Shown: piece after piece, positions 23,874 to 32,394 of the stretch
Numbering within the stretch: position 1 is the stretch's first letter
Layout of the letters: every line of letters begins with the position of its first letter
Origin: Candidatus Woesearchaeota archaeon
Lineage (GTDB): Archaea > Nanobdellota > Nanobdellia > Woesearchaeales > ARS49
DNA: 64,000 nt
NCBI GenBank assembly: GCA_019322895.1
Contig: JAHWHZ010000001.1
Span: 434,001-498,000, forward strand
Direction of reading: 5' to 3'
Made by a program: the position numbers and the translations under genes
The notes under the pieces: generated by a model
Databases searched by the model: none
Told to the model about the DNA's origin: nothing
Seen by the model: the letters and a program-made list of their open reading frames with translations, nothing else

Positions 23874-24753
23874 TCTTCATGAAATCTTTTGCCGCCATTG
23901 TGTTGTCAAATACTGTTCTTGCGTCTTTCTCTAGCACAGATTCATCTTTGTATCTTGCACTGAAGTGTGTAAGAATAAGTTTTTTTGTATTGCTTTGTGA
24001 TGCCACTTGTGCTGCCTCTACAGCAGTCATGTGAAAATATTCTTCTGCTTTTTCCTTGTGTTCAGATGAATAAGTTGATTCACACAAAAGTATGTCTGCA
24101 TCTTTAGCTATCTTGTAGCAATTCTTGTTCGGTCTTGTATCAGATATATAGCCAAATATTCTTCCGTGCACAATAATTGATACTTGTTCTGGTTTTATCT
24201 TCTTGCCTTTGAAAGTTATTGTCTTGCCTTGCTGCAGCTTTCCAACCAGAGGGCCTTCAGGAATTCCTAGTTTTTTCAATGCACTTGTCTTTATTTTTCT
24301 CTTGTCTTTCTCAACAAACCTGTAGCCATAGCATTTTGTCCTGTGTGACAGGGGATATGCTTCAACATAGAAGTCTTTCGTATTAAGGAATTTCCCTTCT
24401 TTTATTTCATGCATTGTCGCTTCTATAGGATATGAGGATTCAAATGCTTCAAGAAGTTTCTTGAATTTTGTTTTTGAGCCAGGAGGCCCGTATATCTTCA
24501 ACTCTTTTGTGTACTGGTGCATTGCCATGCTTTGCAATAATCCTGGAAGGCCGAGCATATGATCTCCATGCCAGTGTGACAAGAAAATTCTTGTTACTTT
24601 AGAAAAGCTTATTCCTGCCTGCTTCAGCTGTCTTTGTGTTCCCTCGCCACAGTCAAATAATAGGCCTTCGGCTTTGTAAGTCAGAAGGTATCCTGAATGG
24701 TTTCTGTTTTTTGTCGGAACAGTTGCAGATGTTCCCAGTATTATTAGCTGCAT
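23863..24753 (-). CDS. rnz: Ribonuclease Z (tRNA 3' endonuclease)
   Basis: 296 residues from the ATG at 24753 (MQLIILGTSATVPTKNRN), a standard RNase Z start; earlier in-frame codons up to 24852 lie beyond the family length. Metallo-beta-lactamase motifs are LFDCGEGTQRQ, SHWHGDHMLGLPGLL, YISDTRPN, and LCESTYSS with a later LTHFSARY. The family's exosite loop lies around 150-170. It removes tRNA 3' trailers. EndA for tRNA intron removal and RNase P p30 are also in this window. Confidence 0.95.
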   Translation of the reverse strand: MQLIILGTSATVPTKNRNHSGYLLTYKAEGLLFDCGEGTQRQLKQAGISFSKVTRIFLSHWHGDHMLGLPGLLQSMAMHQYTKELKIYGPPGSKTKFKKLLEAFESSYPIEATMHEIKEGKFLNTKDFYVEAYPLSHRTKCYGYRFVEKDKRKIKTSALKKLGIPEGPLVGKLQQGKTITFKGKKIKPEQVSIIVHGRIFGYISDTRPNKNCYKIAKDADILLCESTYSSEHKEKAEEYFHMTAVEAAQVASQSNTKKLILTHFSARYKDESVLEKDARTVFDNTMAAKDFMKITF

Positions 24754-24807
24754 TTTATTCACTTTAGTTTGAAAAGGTTTAAATATGTTGCGTTCGATAT
24801 GGCATGC

Positions 24808-25587
24808 ATGGAAGAAAGCATAAAGACAGAAGCGCAGTTTGTGCACAAGCAATTTTTATTCTTGTTGAAGCTTCCTTGGTATCTGCTTCTTGTTCTCTTC
24901 GGAAAAAAAAGTTTTGCTGAACTATTTCAGCCTCTGCGTGAACTAGTTCATTTTTTGCTTGAGCCAAAGCTAACAATCTTTCTTATTGTATTGAATGTTG
25001 GCATGTTCATTTATACTATGTTCTTCATGCCAGAAGAAACCCTGAGAAATCTTGTGTTTCAGCCAGGCCAGCTATCTCAATTGAATTTTATTCCAATGAT
25101 TGTTTCCTGGTTCTTGCATGCCTCGATTGCCCACTTGCTTGGCAACATGTTTTTTCTTTATATCTTTGGAAGGATTCTTGAGAGACGGTTTGGATACAAG
25201 ATGCTTTTCATTTATTTCGGCGCGGCAGTCATATCAGACCTTTTTGCGTCCTTGTTTGCACAGGGAGGCATAGGAGCTTCTGGAGCAATCTCAGGACTTG
25301 TTGCAGCAGCGATTTTGACAGACCCTTTCTACATAACTTTTCTGGTATTCGGCGTTCCTATTCCAATACTGCTTCTTGGATGGTTATCCATATTCAGCGA
25401 CATTTTTGGTGTTCTTTCACCTGAGGAAACCAATATAGGATATCTTGCGCATCTTGGAGGATATCTTTCTATTACATTGCTTGTTTATTTTTTGAATCCA
25501 GAAGAAAAGCAGCGCATGAAAAAAGGGTTGATAATAAATTTAATCTTAGTGGCTGTGCTCGTGGCGCTTTATTTCCTTTTTAAATAA
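24808..25587 (+). CDS. Rhomboid-family intramembrane serine protease
   Basis: 259 residues from the ATG at 24808. The TATA-like TTTAAATAT (24778-24786) predicts a transcript start near here; an ATG at 24799 is an alternative. Rhomboid signatures are HASIAHLLGNMFFLYIFG (the conserved H and N), GIGASGAISG with the catalytic Ser, and AHLGGYLSI with the catalytic His. Six or seven membrane helices are predicted, with a cytosolic N-terminal helix region. Rhomboids cleave membrane proteins within the bilayer; the substrate is unknown. Confidence 0.9.
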   Translation: MEESIKTEAQFVHKQFLFLLKLPWYLLLVLFGKKSFAELFQPLRELVHFLLEPKLTIFLIVLNVGMFIYTMFFMPEETLRNLVFQPGQLSQLNFIPMIVSWFLHASIAHLLGNMFFLYIFGRILERRFGYKMLFIYFGAAVISDLFASLFAQGGIGASGAISGLVAAAILTDPFYITFLVFGVPIPILLLGWLSIFSDIFGVLSPEETNIGYLAHLGGYLSITLLVYFLNPEEKQRMKKGLIINLILVAVLVALYFLFK

Positions 25588-25622
25588 CAAGCTTTTTAAA
25601 TGCGTTCTTTTTAAAATAGGAT

Positions 25623-26156
25623 ATGGCAAAAAAATTAGTTCAAGCAGAATTTGCAAAAGAAAGAGTAATTACAGAGAACTCAAATGAAGCTAGAGATTTG
25701 TATAATACTAATAGGTTTGGCTCTCTGCTGGACTCTGGAAGGGTTCAGTTGTCTTTGCTTGAAGCCTTGTACTTGATTGAAAAAAAGCGCTTAGAGGTTC
25801 TTGACGGCAGGAACAAGCCTATTCCTTCTGAGAAGTTCATGAAAAAAGCAGCTAAGATAGAGCCTAATTTCTGGACAAGGTACGTTGTTTTCAAGGATTT
25901 GAGGAGCAGGGGGTATATTGTGAAGACTGCTCTTAAATTTGGGGCTGACTTCAGGGTTTATGAGCGCGGAGTTAAGCCTGGGGAAGACCATGCCAAGTGG
26001 GTTGTGTTTCCTGTTCATGAGATAACCGGCTTGACCTGGCACGAATTTGCTGCAAAAAACAGGGTCGCCCACAGCACAAAGAAACGCCTCATGATAGGTG
26101 TTGTTGATGACGAGGGCGACGTGAGCTACTGGGAAGTCAGGTGGCTTAGACCATAA
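25623..26156 (+). CDS. endA: tRNA-splicing endonuclease EndA
   Basis: 177 residues, the short one-domain archaeal form that assembles as a homotetramer. The catalytic triad is visible: Tyr in FRVYERG, His in GEDHAKWVVF and Lys in AHSTKKRLMIG. The loop before it (ALKFGADFRVYE) is highly conserved. It excises introns from pre-tRNA and pre-rRNA at bulge-helix-bulge sites. A TTTTTAAATGC TATA box lies about 26 bp before the ATG, so it is leaderless. Confidence 0.96.
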   Translation: MAKKLVQAEFAKERVITENSNEARDLYNTNRFGSLLDSGRVQLSLLEALYLIEKKRLEVLDGRNKPIPSEKFMKKAAKIEPNFWTRYVVFKDLRSRGYIVKTALKFGADFRVYERGVKPGEDHAKWVVFPVHEITGLTWHEFAAKNRVAHSTKKRLMIGVVDDEGDVSYWEVRWLRP

Positions 26157-26204
26157 TTCTATAGCACCATAATCTATTTATACAACGCGTGCTTTTCTGT
26201 GATT

Positions 26205-27164
26205 ATGGAATTCCAGGATAAAATTCTTGCAATGGCCCATCACAAGCCTTTATTGCCTACAGAGGTTGGCAAGGCTTTGGGCAAGGATTCTTTGATTGCT
26301 TCTGCAATGCTCTCTGCAATGGTGGAAAAAGGCCTGTTAAAGATATCTCATATAAAAGTCGGAAGCTCTCCATTATATTATGATCCAAAGCATGGCGAGC
26401 AGCTTCAGAATTATGTCTCTTACTTGAATGAAAAAGATAGGAGAATCTATGAAATTCTTAAAGAAAAAAAGATTTTAAGAGAGGCAGCTCTTGATCCCTT
26501 GTCAAGGGTGTGCGTGAAAAATCTCAAGGATTTTGCAAGGCCTTTAGAGGTTTCTTTTGGAGAAAAGAAAGAGATTTTTTGGAAATGGTATATGCTTCCT
26601 GATACAGAGGCAGCTCCTTTGATTAAGCAGCTGCTTAATTTGCAGCCAGAATCAGAGCCAGCTCCCCCGCCGCAGCCCTCTCCTGAGCCAGAGCCGCAGC
26701 CAGAATCAGAGCCAGCTCCTGAACCAAAACCAGAGCTTACTCCAGTTGAAAAACCAAAATCAAAATCCAAGCCAAAATCTAAAAAGAAAGAGACTCAAAA
26801 GAAGATTGTTGATAAAATAAAGGAAATTATTAAAAAACCCAAGACAATTAAGGGTTCTGATGCGTTTTATAAGCATCTCAGCAAGTATTTTGACAAGAAC
26901 AAGATACGCATTATTGAGAAACTTAATCAGAAAAGAAAGTCTGAATTCGAGTTTATAATTGATATACAGACTGAAATAGGCGCATTGACATACTATTGTC
27001 ATGCAAAAGACAAAAAAAGAGTTGGTGAGGCTGACTTAAGCAATGCTTTTGTGCAGGGCCAGTTGATGAAACTGCCTGTGCTTTTCCTGACTACAGGAAA
27101 TCTTACAAAACAAGCAGAGAAAATGACTGAAAAATTCAAGGGTGTTGCTGTCAGAAAGATATAA
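26205..27164 (+). CDS. Winged-helix protein with Pro/Glu linker and a C-terminal nuclease-like domain
   Basis: 319 residues from the ATG at 26205 (a GTG two codons earlier is possible). A TTTATA box near 26175-26182 fits a leaderless start. Residues 1-70 look like a winged helix (LPTEVGKALGKDSLIASAMLSAMVEKGLLKI). Residues ~155-185 are a Pro/Glu/Ser-rich linker with repeated EPAP and PEPQP units, then a lysine-rich stretch. The C-terminal ~120 residues (FEFIIDIQTEIGALTYYCHAKDKK ... LPVLFLTTG) resemble the core of a restriction-endonuclease-like fold, but a clean D-ExK motif is not obvious. It overlaps the FEN1 start by one base, which hints at a DNA-repair role. Confidence 0.6.
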   Translation: MEFQDKILAMAHHKPLLPTEVGKALGKDSLIASAMLSAMVEKGLLKISHIKVGSSPLYYDPKHGEQLQNYVSYLNEKDRRIYEILKEKKILREAALDPLSRVCVKNLKDFARPLEVSFGEKKEIFWKWYMLPDTEAAPLIKQLLNLQPESEPAPPPQPSPEPEPQPESEPAPEPKPELTPVEKPKSKSKPKSKKKETQKKIVDKIKEIIKKPKTIKGSDAFYKHLSKYFDKNKIRIIEKLNQKRKSEFEFIIDIQTEIGALTYYCHAKDKKRVGEADLSNAFVQGQLMKLPVLFLTTGNLTKQAEKMTEKFKGVAVRKI

Positions 27165-28192
27165 TGGGTGTTAATTTAAGGGATCTTTTGATTAAAGAAG
27201 TAATAAGTTTAGATGATTTAAAGGGGAGGATTGTTGCAGTTGACAGCTTTAACATGCTGTATCAGTTCCTTACAACCATACGAACTCCTGACGGCAAGCC
27301 TCTGACAGACAGCTCAGGCAATGTTACTTCTCATTTGATCGGATTATTCAACAGAACTACTAAATTTATGGCTAAAGGCATCAAGCCTGCATTTGTTTTT
27401 GATGGTGAGAAGCCCGAGCTTAAGACAGCTGAATTAGAGAAGCGCAAGAAGCTCAAGATAGAGGCAAAGATGAAATACAGGGAAGCCTTATCTAAGGAAG
27501 ATGTTGCAGCCATGCGAAAATACGGCGGAAGGTTTGCATATCTGACAAAAGACATGGTTGACCAGGCAAAAGACCTGATAAAGGCCCTTGGTTTGCCTGT
27601 TATCCAGGCTCCTTCTGAAGGAGAGGCTCAGGCAGCGCATATTGTCAAGCAGAATAAGGCATGGGCAGTTATAAGCCAGGATTTCGACAGCCTTGTTCAT
27701 GGTGCAGACAAGCTTGTGAGAAATCTTTCTATTGCAGGAAGAAGGAAAAAGATTGGCGCAATGGCTTACCAGACCATAAAGCCAGAGATTATTGATTTGG
27801 CCAAGAACCTAAATAATCTAGGAATTGACCAGGATAAGTTGATTGCCTTGTCAATGCTTGTCGGCACAGATTATAATCCCGCAGGAATAAAAGGCATTGG
27901 CCCCAAAACTGCTATTAAGTTAGTTAAGGAATATGATGATTTTGATAAGTTGTTTGAGCATGTCAAGTGGGATGAGCATTATGATCTTCCTTGGACAGAT
28001 ATTTTTTATTTATTCAAGAAGATGAAAGTTACAAATAAGTATGAAATAAAATTCAAGACTCCTGACAAGCAAAAAATAGTTAAATTATTAGTTGATAAGC
28101 ATGATTTTAATGTTGAAAGGGTTGAAAAGACTCTTCAGCCCGTATTAAAAGAAAGAGCAAAAAAACAGCAAAAAAAGTTAGGTGATTTTTAA
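27164..28192 (+). CDS. fen: Flap endonuclease FEN1
   Basis: 342 residues. The N and I domains carry the acidic metal ligands (VAVDSFNMLYQFL, FVFDGEKPELK, APSEGEAQAAH, SQDFDSLVHGA and MLVGTDYNPAGIKGIGPKTA, the last being the helix-two-turn-helix). FEN1 removes 5' flaps in Okazaki fragment maturation. The C-terminus stops at QKKLGDF, a PCNA-interacting box cut off after its first aromatic, where the family usually has two and further residues. The ATG overlaps the previous stop (TAATG). Confidence 0.97.
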   Translation: MGVNLRDLLIKEVISLDDLKGRIVAVDSFNMLYQFLTTIRTPDGKPLTDSSGNVTSHLIGLFNRTTKFMAKGIKPAFVFDGEKPELKTAELEKRKKLKIEAKMKYREALSKEDVAAMRKYGGRFAYLTKDMVDQAKDLIKALGLPVIQAPSEGEAQAAHIVKQNKAWAVISQDFDSLVHGADKLVRNLSIAGRRKKIGAMAYQTIKPEIIDLAKNLNNLGIDQDKLIALSMLVGTDYNPAGIKGIGPKTAIKLVKEYDDFDKLFEHVKWDEHYDLPWTDIFYLFKKMKVTNKYEIKFKTPDKQKIVKLLVDKHDFNVERVEKTLQPVLKERAKKQQKKLGDF

Positions 28193-28194
28193 TA

Positions 28195-29064
28195 ATGGAG
28201 TTATGGATACTGTTAGTATTGGTATCAGCAGTGTTAGGAGCGATAAGCCTTCTGTTCAAGAAAAAGGCATTGAAGAATGAGCATACTTCAGAATACTTGT
28301 CTTCTTTCAAGATATTAGAGCTTCTGATTGTATTGCTGTTTGCTCCTTTTATTGTTTTTAAGATTCCCTTGACTGTTGCTGCATTCATATTTTTGATTTC
28401 ATTGACAACTTCAGTTGCCTTGACATATATCTCAAGATCCTACAGGCATGTTGATTTGTCTGTTGTCGCTCCATTAAGCAATCTTACTCCTTTATTTCTT
28501 GTGGTGCTTGCTTTTTTCTTGTTGGGCGAGCATGTAACATCAAAACACATGATAGGCATAGGCTTGCTTCTTTTTGGAACATATTACTTGGAGTCAGAGC
28601 ACAGCGCAGGACACTGGCTCTCCCCGATTATCACATTATTTCGAACAAGAAACATTGCATTCCTTTTGTTTGGTTTTTTCTTGTCGGCAATAATTGCAAT
28701 AGGCGAGAAATTCCTCATAGGAATCATATCACCATTCACCCTTCTCTTTTATCATTACTGCTTCCAGACATTCTGTTTCCTGGCAATCACCCTGTTCTTT
28801 TACGGAGGATTCAAGGATATTGTCCACAGCTATAAGACATCTTGGAAATGGCTGTTAGGCAATGCCTTTTTTGCCAATCTTTCTAACCTGACTTATTTTT
28901 TCGCTATTTCTATGACTTTTGTCAGCCTTGCTGCTCCAGTAAAAAAGATATCCACTTTATTTGCAGTGGTTTTAAGTGGCAAGTTTTTTAAGGAACAAAG
29001 GATATTCCACAAGGCATTGGCATGCGGTATCATGCTTGCAGGTGTTTTTGTTATCGCGATATAA
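28195..29064 (+). CDS. EamA/DMT-superfamily transporter
   Basis: 289 residues with ten predicted membrane helices in two five-helix repeats, the drug/metabolite transporter (EamA) layout. Visible pieces include LLVLVSAVLGAISLLFKKKA at the start, LSVVAPLSNLTPLFLVVLAFFLLGE in repeat one and the matching VSLAAPVKKISTLFAVVLSG in repeat two. The substrate cannot be told. It begins two bases after the FEN1 stop and ends one base before the Trm5-like gene. Confidence 0.88.
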   Translation: MELWILLVLVSAVLGAISLLFKKKALKNEHTSEYLSSFKILELLIVLLFAPFIVFKIPLTVAAFIFLISLTTSVALTYISRSYRHVDLSVVAPLSNLTPLFLVVLAFFLLGEHVTSKHMIGIGLLLFGTYYLESEHSAGHWLSPIITLFRTRNIAFLLFGFFLSAIIAIGEKFLIGIISPFTLLFYHYCFQTFCFLAITLFFYGGFKDIVHSYKTSWKWLLGNAFFANLSNLTYFFAISMTFVSLAAPVKKISTLFAVVLSGKFFKEQRIFHKALACGIMLAGVFVIAI

Positions 29065-29065
29065 A

Positions 29066-29893
29066 ATGGCATCTTTAAAACAAGCACTAAAGAAAAAATT
29101 GACAAAGAAAGAGCTGTCTGCAATGCACTCCAGCTTTGATGTAGTTGGAAGCATAGCGATTATAGAGATTCCTGATGAACTAAAGAAAAAAGAGAAGATA
29201 ATTGCCCAGACAATGATTGGTTTGTTCAAGCCTGTCAAGACAGTTGTCAAGAAAAGCGGCATTCATTATGGAAAATACAGGAGGCAGAAGTTAAAGGTTC
29301 TTGCAGGTGAAAAGAAAAAAGTTGCTGAATACAAGGAATCTGGTGTTCAGATGAAAGTTGACTTGGAAAAATGTTATTTCAGTTCAAGATTAGGCACAGA
29401 AAGACTGCGGATCGCAAAGCAAGTCAAGCCAAAAGAAAAGATTTTAGTGATGTTTTCAGGCGTTGCTCCTTATCCTTTGGTTTTAGCAAGGAATTCAAAG
29501 CCAGAAATCATCTGCGGCATTGAACTTAATCCAGTTGCGCACAAATTTGCTGAGGAGAATGTCAAGCTTAACAAGATGCAGGATAAGATAAAGCTGTACA
29601 AGGGCGATGTTGTCAAGGTTGTTCCTAAGCTAAAGAAGAAGTTTGACAGGATTCTTATGCCAATGCCAAAGACATCAATTACATTTCTGGAAACTGCTTT
29701 CAAGGCAGCGAAAAGAGGCGCAATCATTCATTTCTATACTTTTGGAAGGGAGAAAGAGTTCAAGGAAATAAGGGACAAGATTAAAGCAGAGTGCAAGAAA
29801 CACAAAAAGAAGTGCAGGATTCTTAGAACAGTAAAGGCAGGCCATTATGCCCCAGGCGTTTATAGGGTGTGTGTGGATTTCAAATTGCAATGA
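29066..29893 (+). CDS. Trm5-like class I SAM-dependent tRNA methyltransferase
   Basis: 275 residues from the ATG at 29066; an earlier frame from 28976 lies in the transporter gene. The order matches Trm5/TYW2: an N-terminal domain, YFSSRLGTERLRIA, motif I as MFSGVAPYPLVLA, GIELNPVAHKFAEENVKLN, and a late catalytic segment RILMPMPKTSITFLETAF. Trm5 makes m1G37 in tRNA and normally has NLP in the last motif; here the residues are P-M-P, so activity or specificity may differ. Shorter than full Trm5, consistent with lack of the D1 domain seen in some archaeal paralogues. Confidence 0.85.
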   Translation: MASLKQALKKKLTKKELSAMHSSFDVVGSIAIIEIPDELKKKEKIIAQTMIGLFKPVKTVVKKSGIHYGKYRRQKLKVLAGEKKKVAEYKESGVQMKVDLEKCYFSSRLGTERLRIAKQVKPKEKILVMFSGVAPYPLVLARNSKPEIICGIELNPVAHKFAEENVKLNKMQDKIKLYKGDVVKVVPKLKKKFDRILMPMPKTSITFLETAFKAAKRGAIIHFYTFGREKEFKEIRDKIKAECKKHKKKCRILRTVKAGHYAPGVYRVCVDFKLQ

Positions 29894-29978
29894 CGCGCTT
29901 TGTCTGCTTCTTTAATTGCTTGTTTCTCAGATTTATCAGATACTGTTCAGCAACTGAAGACTCCGCCAGGCGTCATTG
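29888..29978 (+). repeat. Long-range inverted repeat after the Trm5-like gene
   Basis: CAATGACGC (29888-29896, covering the gene's stop codon) is the exact inverse complement of GCGTCATTG (29970-29978). The 73-base loop holds no gene I can recognise. It could be a terminator, part of a processed RNA, or a recombination scar; the word CAATGACG recurs again at 30034-30041. Confidence 0.5.
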
Positions 29979-30023
29979 ATATTTCCGATTACTTTAAATA
30001 CTCTTATTCTATACAATATTCCA

Positions 30024-30106
30024 GTGCAAAGCGCAATGACGAGGTGAATCCCAATCGAGGCCTAGAAATAGGTCAGTGAGATATTTTGGAAGACCGAGCG
30101 CGCACA
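30024..30106 (+). ncRNA. Candidate structured small RNA with its own TATA box
   Basis: CTTTAAATAC (29992-30001) is a TATA box with no open frame downstream. From the predicted start onward there is GTGC-AAA-GCGC (30024-30034) that pairs with GCGCGCAC (30098-30105), leaving an AAA bulge; CCAA/TTGG (30051-30054 with 30086-30089); and a GNRA hairpin GGCCTA-GAAA-TAGGTC (30059-30074). An ACA at 30104-30106 follows the basal stem, as in H/ACA guide RNAs, but a full guide pocket is not clear. It ends three bases before the convergent PAN stop. Confidence 0.4.
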
Positions 30107-30108
30107 AA

Positions 30109-31239
30109 TTATCCAAACATTTCTTTGTATTCTATGTCTTCTTTTTCAGCAACTTTCTCAATTGCGTGATAGAAATCTTCTTCTTTTACCTTGGTCCTGT
30201 TCTCGCGGATTGCAAAATATCCTGCTTCTGTTACCGCTGCTTTTATCTGCGCTCCGCTGAAGCCATTCATTGCTTTTGCGATTTTGTCTGCATCAATCTT
30301 GCAAAGGCTCATTGTAGAAGCATGTATCTTGAATATTTCTTTTATTGCCTCTTCTGATGGCAATGGGACTTCTGTTAGCCTGTCCAGTCTTCCTGGCCTT
30401 GTTATTGCAGGGTCAAGGATGTCAATCCTGTTTGTGCACCCGATTATTTTTACATTGTCCAGCGGCTTGAAGCCGTCTATCTCAGCAAGAAGCTGCATGA
30501 ATGTCCTTTGCACCTCTCTTTCGCCAGAGGTTCCGACATCCATTCTTGTTGCTGCTATTGCATCTAGTTCGTCTATGAATATGATTGACGGTGCTTTTTC
30601 TCTAGCCAGTTCAAATATTTCTTTCACTAGCTTTGCTCCTTCGCCGATAAATTTCTGGACCAATTCTGAGCCGACAACTTCAATGAATGTTGAGTTTGTT
30701 GAGGCAGCCACTGCTTTTGCCAGCAATGTCTTTCCTGTTCCAGGGTGGCCGTGCAATAGAATTCCTTTTGGCGGGTTTATTCCTACCTTTGTGAATAGTT
30801 TTGGTTTTAATAAAGGAAGCTCTATCACTTCTTTTATTTCCTGCTCTTGGTCTCTAAGCCCACCTATGTCTGTCCATTGTGTGTTGGGCTTTTCAATTAT
30901 GACAAATTTTTCAACATCAAATCTTTTTGTTTTAGATATTTTCTTCACTACCGTAAGATTTTTTTGTTCTGCAAGAACAGTATCTCCTGAAAGTACTTTT
31001 TCGCAGTCGTCTGCTATGTCAACAAGAAATTCATTTCCGTTAGGAAGCCTTACAAGAACCTTATCTTCAATCATTTCTTTTACTTCGCAAGAAATCAAGG
31101 GCGTTTTCCTGTATTTGCTCAATTCCTGCTCAAGGCTTGATACTGTTTCTTTTAAGACCCTATTTTCTTCCTCTAGATAATCGTGCTCTGTCGAATAGCC
31201 GTATACTATTTTTTTGACTTCATCATCTTTGCTTGTCAT
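30109..31239 (-). CDS. pan: Proteasome-activating nucleotidase PAN
   Basis: 376 residues from the ATG at 31239 (MTSKDDEVKK). A minus-strand TATA (GTTTATAAAG, about 31261-31270) lies 25-30 bp upstream, and the longer reading from 31296 would begin inside another TATA box. The protein has an N-terminal coiled coil (EEENRVLKETVSSLEQELSK), an OB domain, and an AAA+ ATPase with GHPGTGKTLLAK, IIFIDELDAIA and TRPGRLDR. It unfolds substrates for the 20S proteasome. The C-terminus ends M-F-G, so the docking HbYX motif has Phe instead of Tyr. No 20S subunit gene is seen in this window. Confidence 0.93.
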   Translation of the reverse strand: MTSKDDEVKKIVYGYSTEHDYLEEENRVLKETVSSLEQELSKYRKTPLISCEVKEMIEDKVLVRLPNGNEFLVDIADDCEKVLSGDTVLAEQKNLTVVKKISKTKRFDVEKFVIIEKPNTQWTDIGGLRDQEQEIKEVIELPLLKPKLFTKVGINPPKGILLHGHPGTGKTLLAKAVAASTNSTFIEVVGSELVQKFIGEGAKLVKEIFELAREKAPSIIFIDELDAIAATRMDVGTSGEREVQRTFMQLLAEIDGFKPLDNVKIIGCTNRIDILDPAITRPGRLDRLTEVPLPSEEAIKEIFKIHASTMSLCKIDADKIAKAMNGFSGAQIKAAVTEAGYFAIRENRTKVKEEDFYHAIEKVAEKEDIEYKEMFG

Positions 31240-31326
31240 GGCGTTTTCTAGAGGTGGAAGCTTTATAAACTTTATGGTAAATTTTCCTCGCAACATTTAT
31301 ATATCATTATTCAAAAATTATTTACA

Positions 31327-32394
31327 ATGACCACTGTGCGCATTAAAAAAGCTGCTAAAGTCCTGGTTGACTATTGCACCAAAGTGAAGGAAGGGGAAAG
31401 GGTTGTCATAACAGCTCCGCCTGTTGCTCAGCCGCTGGTTCTTGAGATTTATAAGATGTGTCTGCAAAGAGGAGCACACCCTGTAATAAGGACTCCTTTG
31501 CCAGGTGCTGCTTATTTGTTTTACAAATATGCAAAAGGCCAGCAGCTCACGCGTTTTCCTAAGACTGCAATGTATGAGATGAAAAACACAGATGCTTATA
31601 TCGCAATAAGAGCGCCTAGAAACACAAGCGAGTTTGCAAGTATTGATCCTAAGAAGATTGCAGAGCGAGCAAAGATTCTGAGGCCTATATCAAAATATCG
31701 TTTGCAGAATGTCAAATGGGTTGCTTTTGATTATCCTACGCCTGCTTATGCCCAGAATGCGGGCATGTCTTTGCATGATTATGAGGGTTTTGCTTTTAAT
31801 GCAATAAACCTTAACTGGAAAAACCTGAACACGCGCCTGCAAAAGATTGCAGATAAAGTGAACCAGGCAAAAGAGGTTCATATCGTAGGCTCTGGGACTG
31901 ATTTGTCTTTTACTGTAAAGACGACTAACTGTGTTTTAGGAAACGGCACTAATAATATGCCCGGTGGCGAGGTTTTTACTGCTCCTGACAAATATTCTGT
32001 TAATGGATACATAACTTTCAATTATCCTGCTATCTACAGGAGCAATGAAGTCCGGGGAGTCTATCTGGAATTCAAGAAAGGCAAGGTTGTGAAAGAAGAA
32101 GCGCAGTCTGGCCTTGATTTCTTGAAGGCAATGCTTGACCTTGATGCTGGCTCTAGATATGTGGGCGAGTGGGGCATAGGCTGTAATTATAATATAAAGC
32201 AGTTTACAAAGAACACATTGTTTGATGAGAAGATTGGCGGAACAATCCATCTTGCCCTTGGGCACGGCTATAAAGAGTGCAATGCAAAAAACAGGTCTGC
32301 CTTGCATTGGGATTTAGTAAAGGACTTAAGAAGAAATGGAGCGATTTATCTGGACGGCAAATTGTTCCAGAAGAATGGAAGGTTCAGGCTTTAG
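31327..32394 (+). CDS. M29-family metallo-aminopeptidase
   Basis: 355 residues. Metal-ligand and catalytic motifs of the M29 (AmpS/PepS-type) family are intact: NMPGGEVFTAP, YVGEWGIGCN, TIHLALGHGY and SALHWDLVKD. It would release N-terminal residues from peptides in the cytosol, a natural complement to PAN/proteasome products encoded divergently next door. TTTATATATC (about 31296-31305) lies about 26 bp before the ATG; the gene is leaderless. It overlaps TyrRS tail to tail by four bases. Confidence 0.93.
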   Translation: MTTVRIKKAAKVLVDYCTKVKEGERVVITAPPVAQPLVLEIYKMCLQRGAHPVIRTPLPGAAYLFYKYAKGQQLTRFPKTAMYEMKNTDAYIAIRAPRNTSEFASIDPKKIAERAKILRPISKYRLQNVKWVAFDYPTPAYAQNAGMSLHDYEGFAFNAINLNWKNLNTRLQKIADKVNQAKEVHIVGSGTDLSFTVKTTNCVLGNGTNNMPGGEVFTAPDKYSVNGYITFNYPAIYRSNEVRGVYLEFKKGKVVKEEAQSGLDFLKAMLDLDAGSRYVGEWGIGCNYNIKQFTKNTLFDEKIGGTIHLALGHGYKECNAKNRSALHWDLVKDLRRNGAIYLDGKLFQKNGRFRL

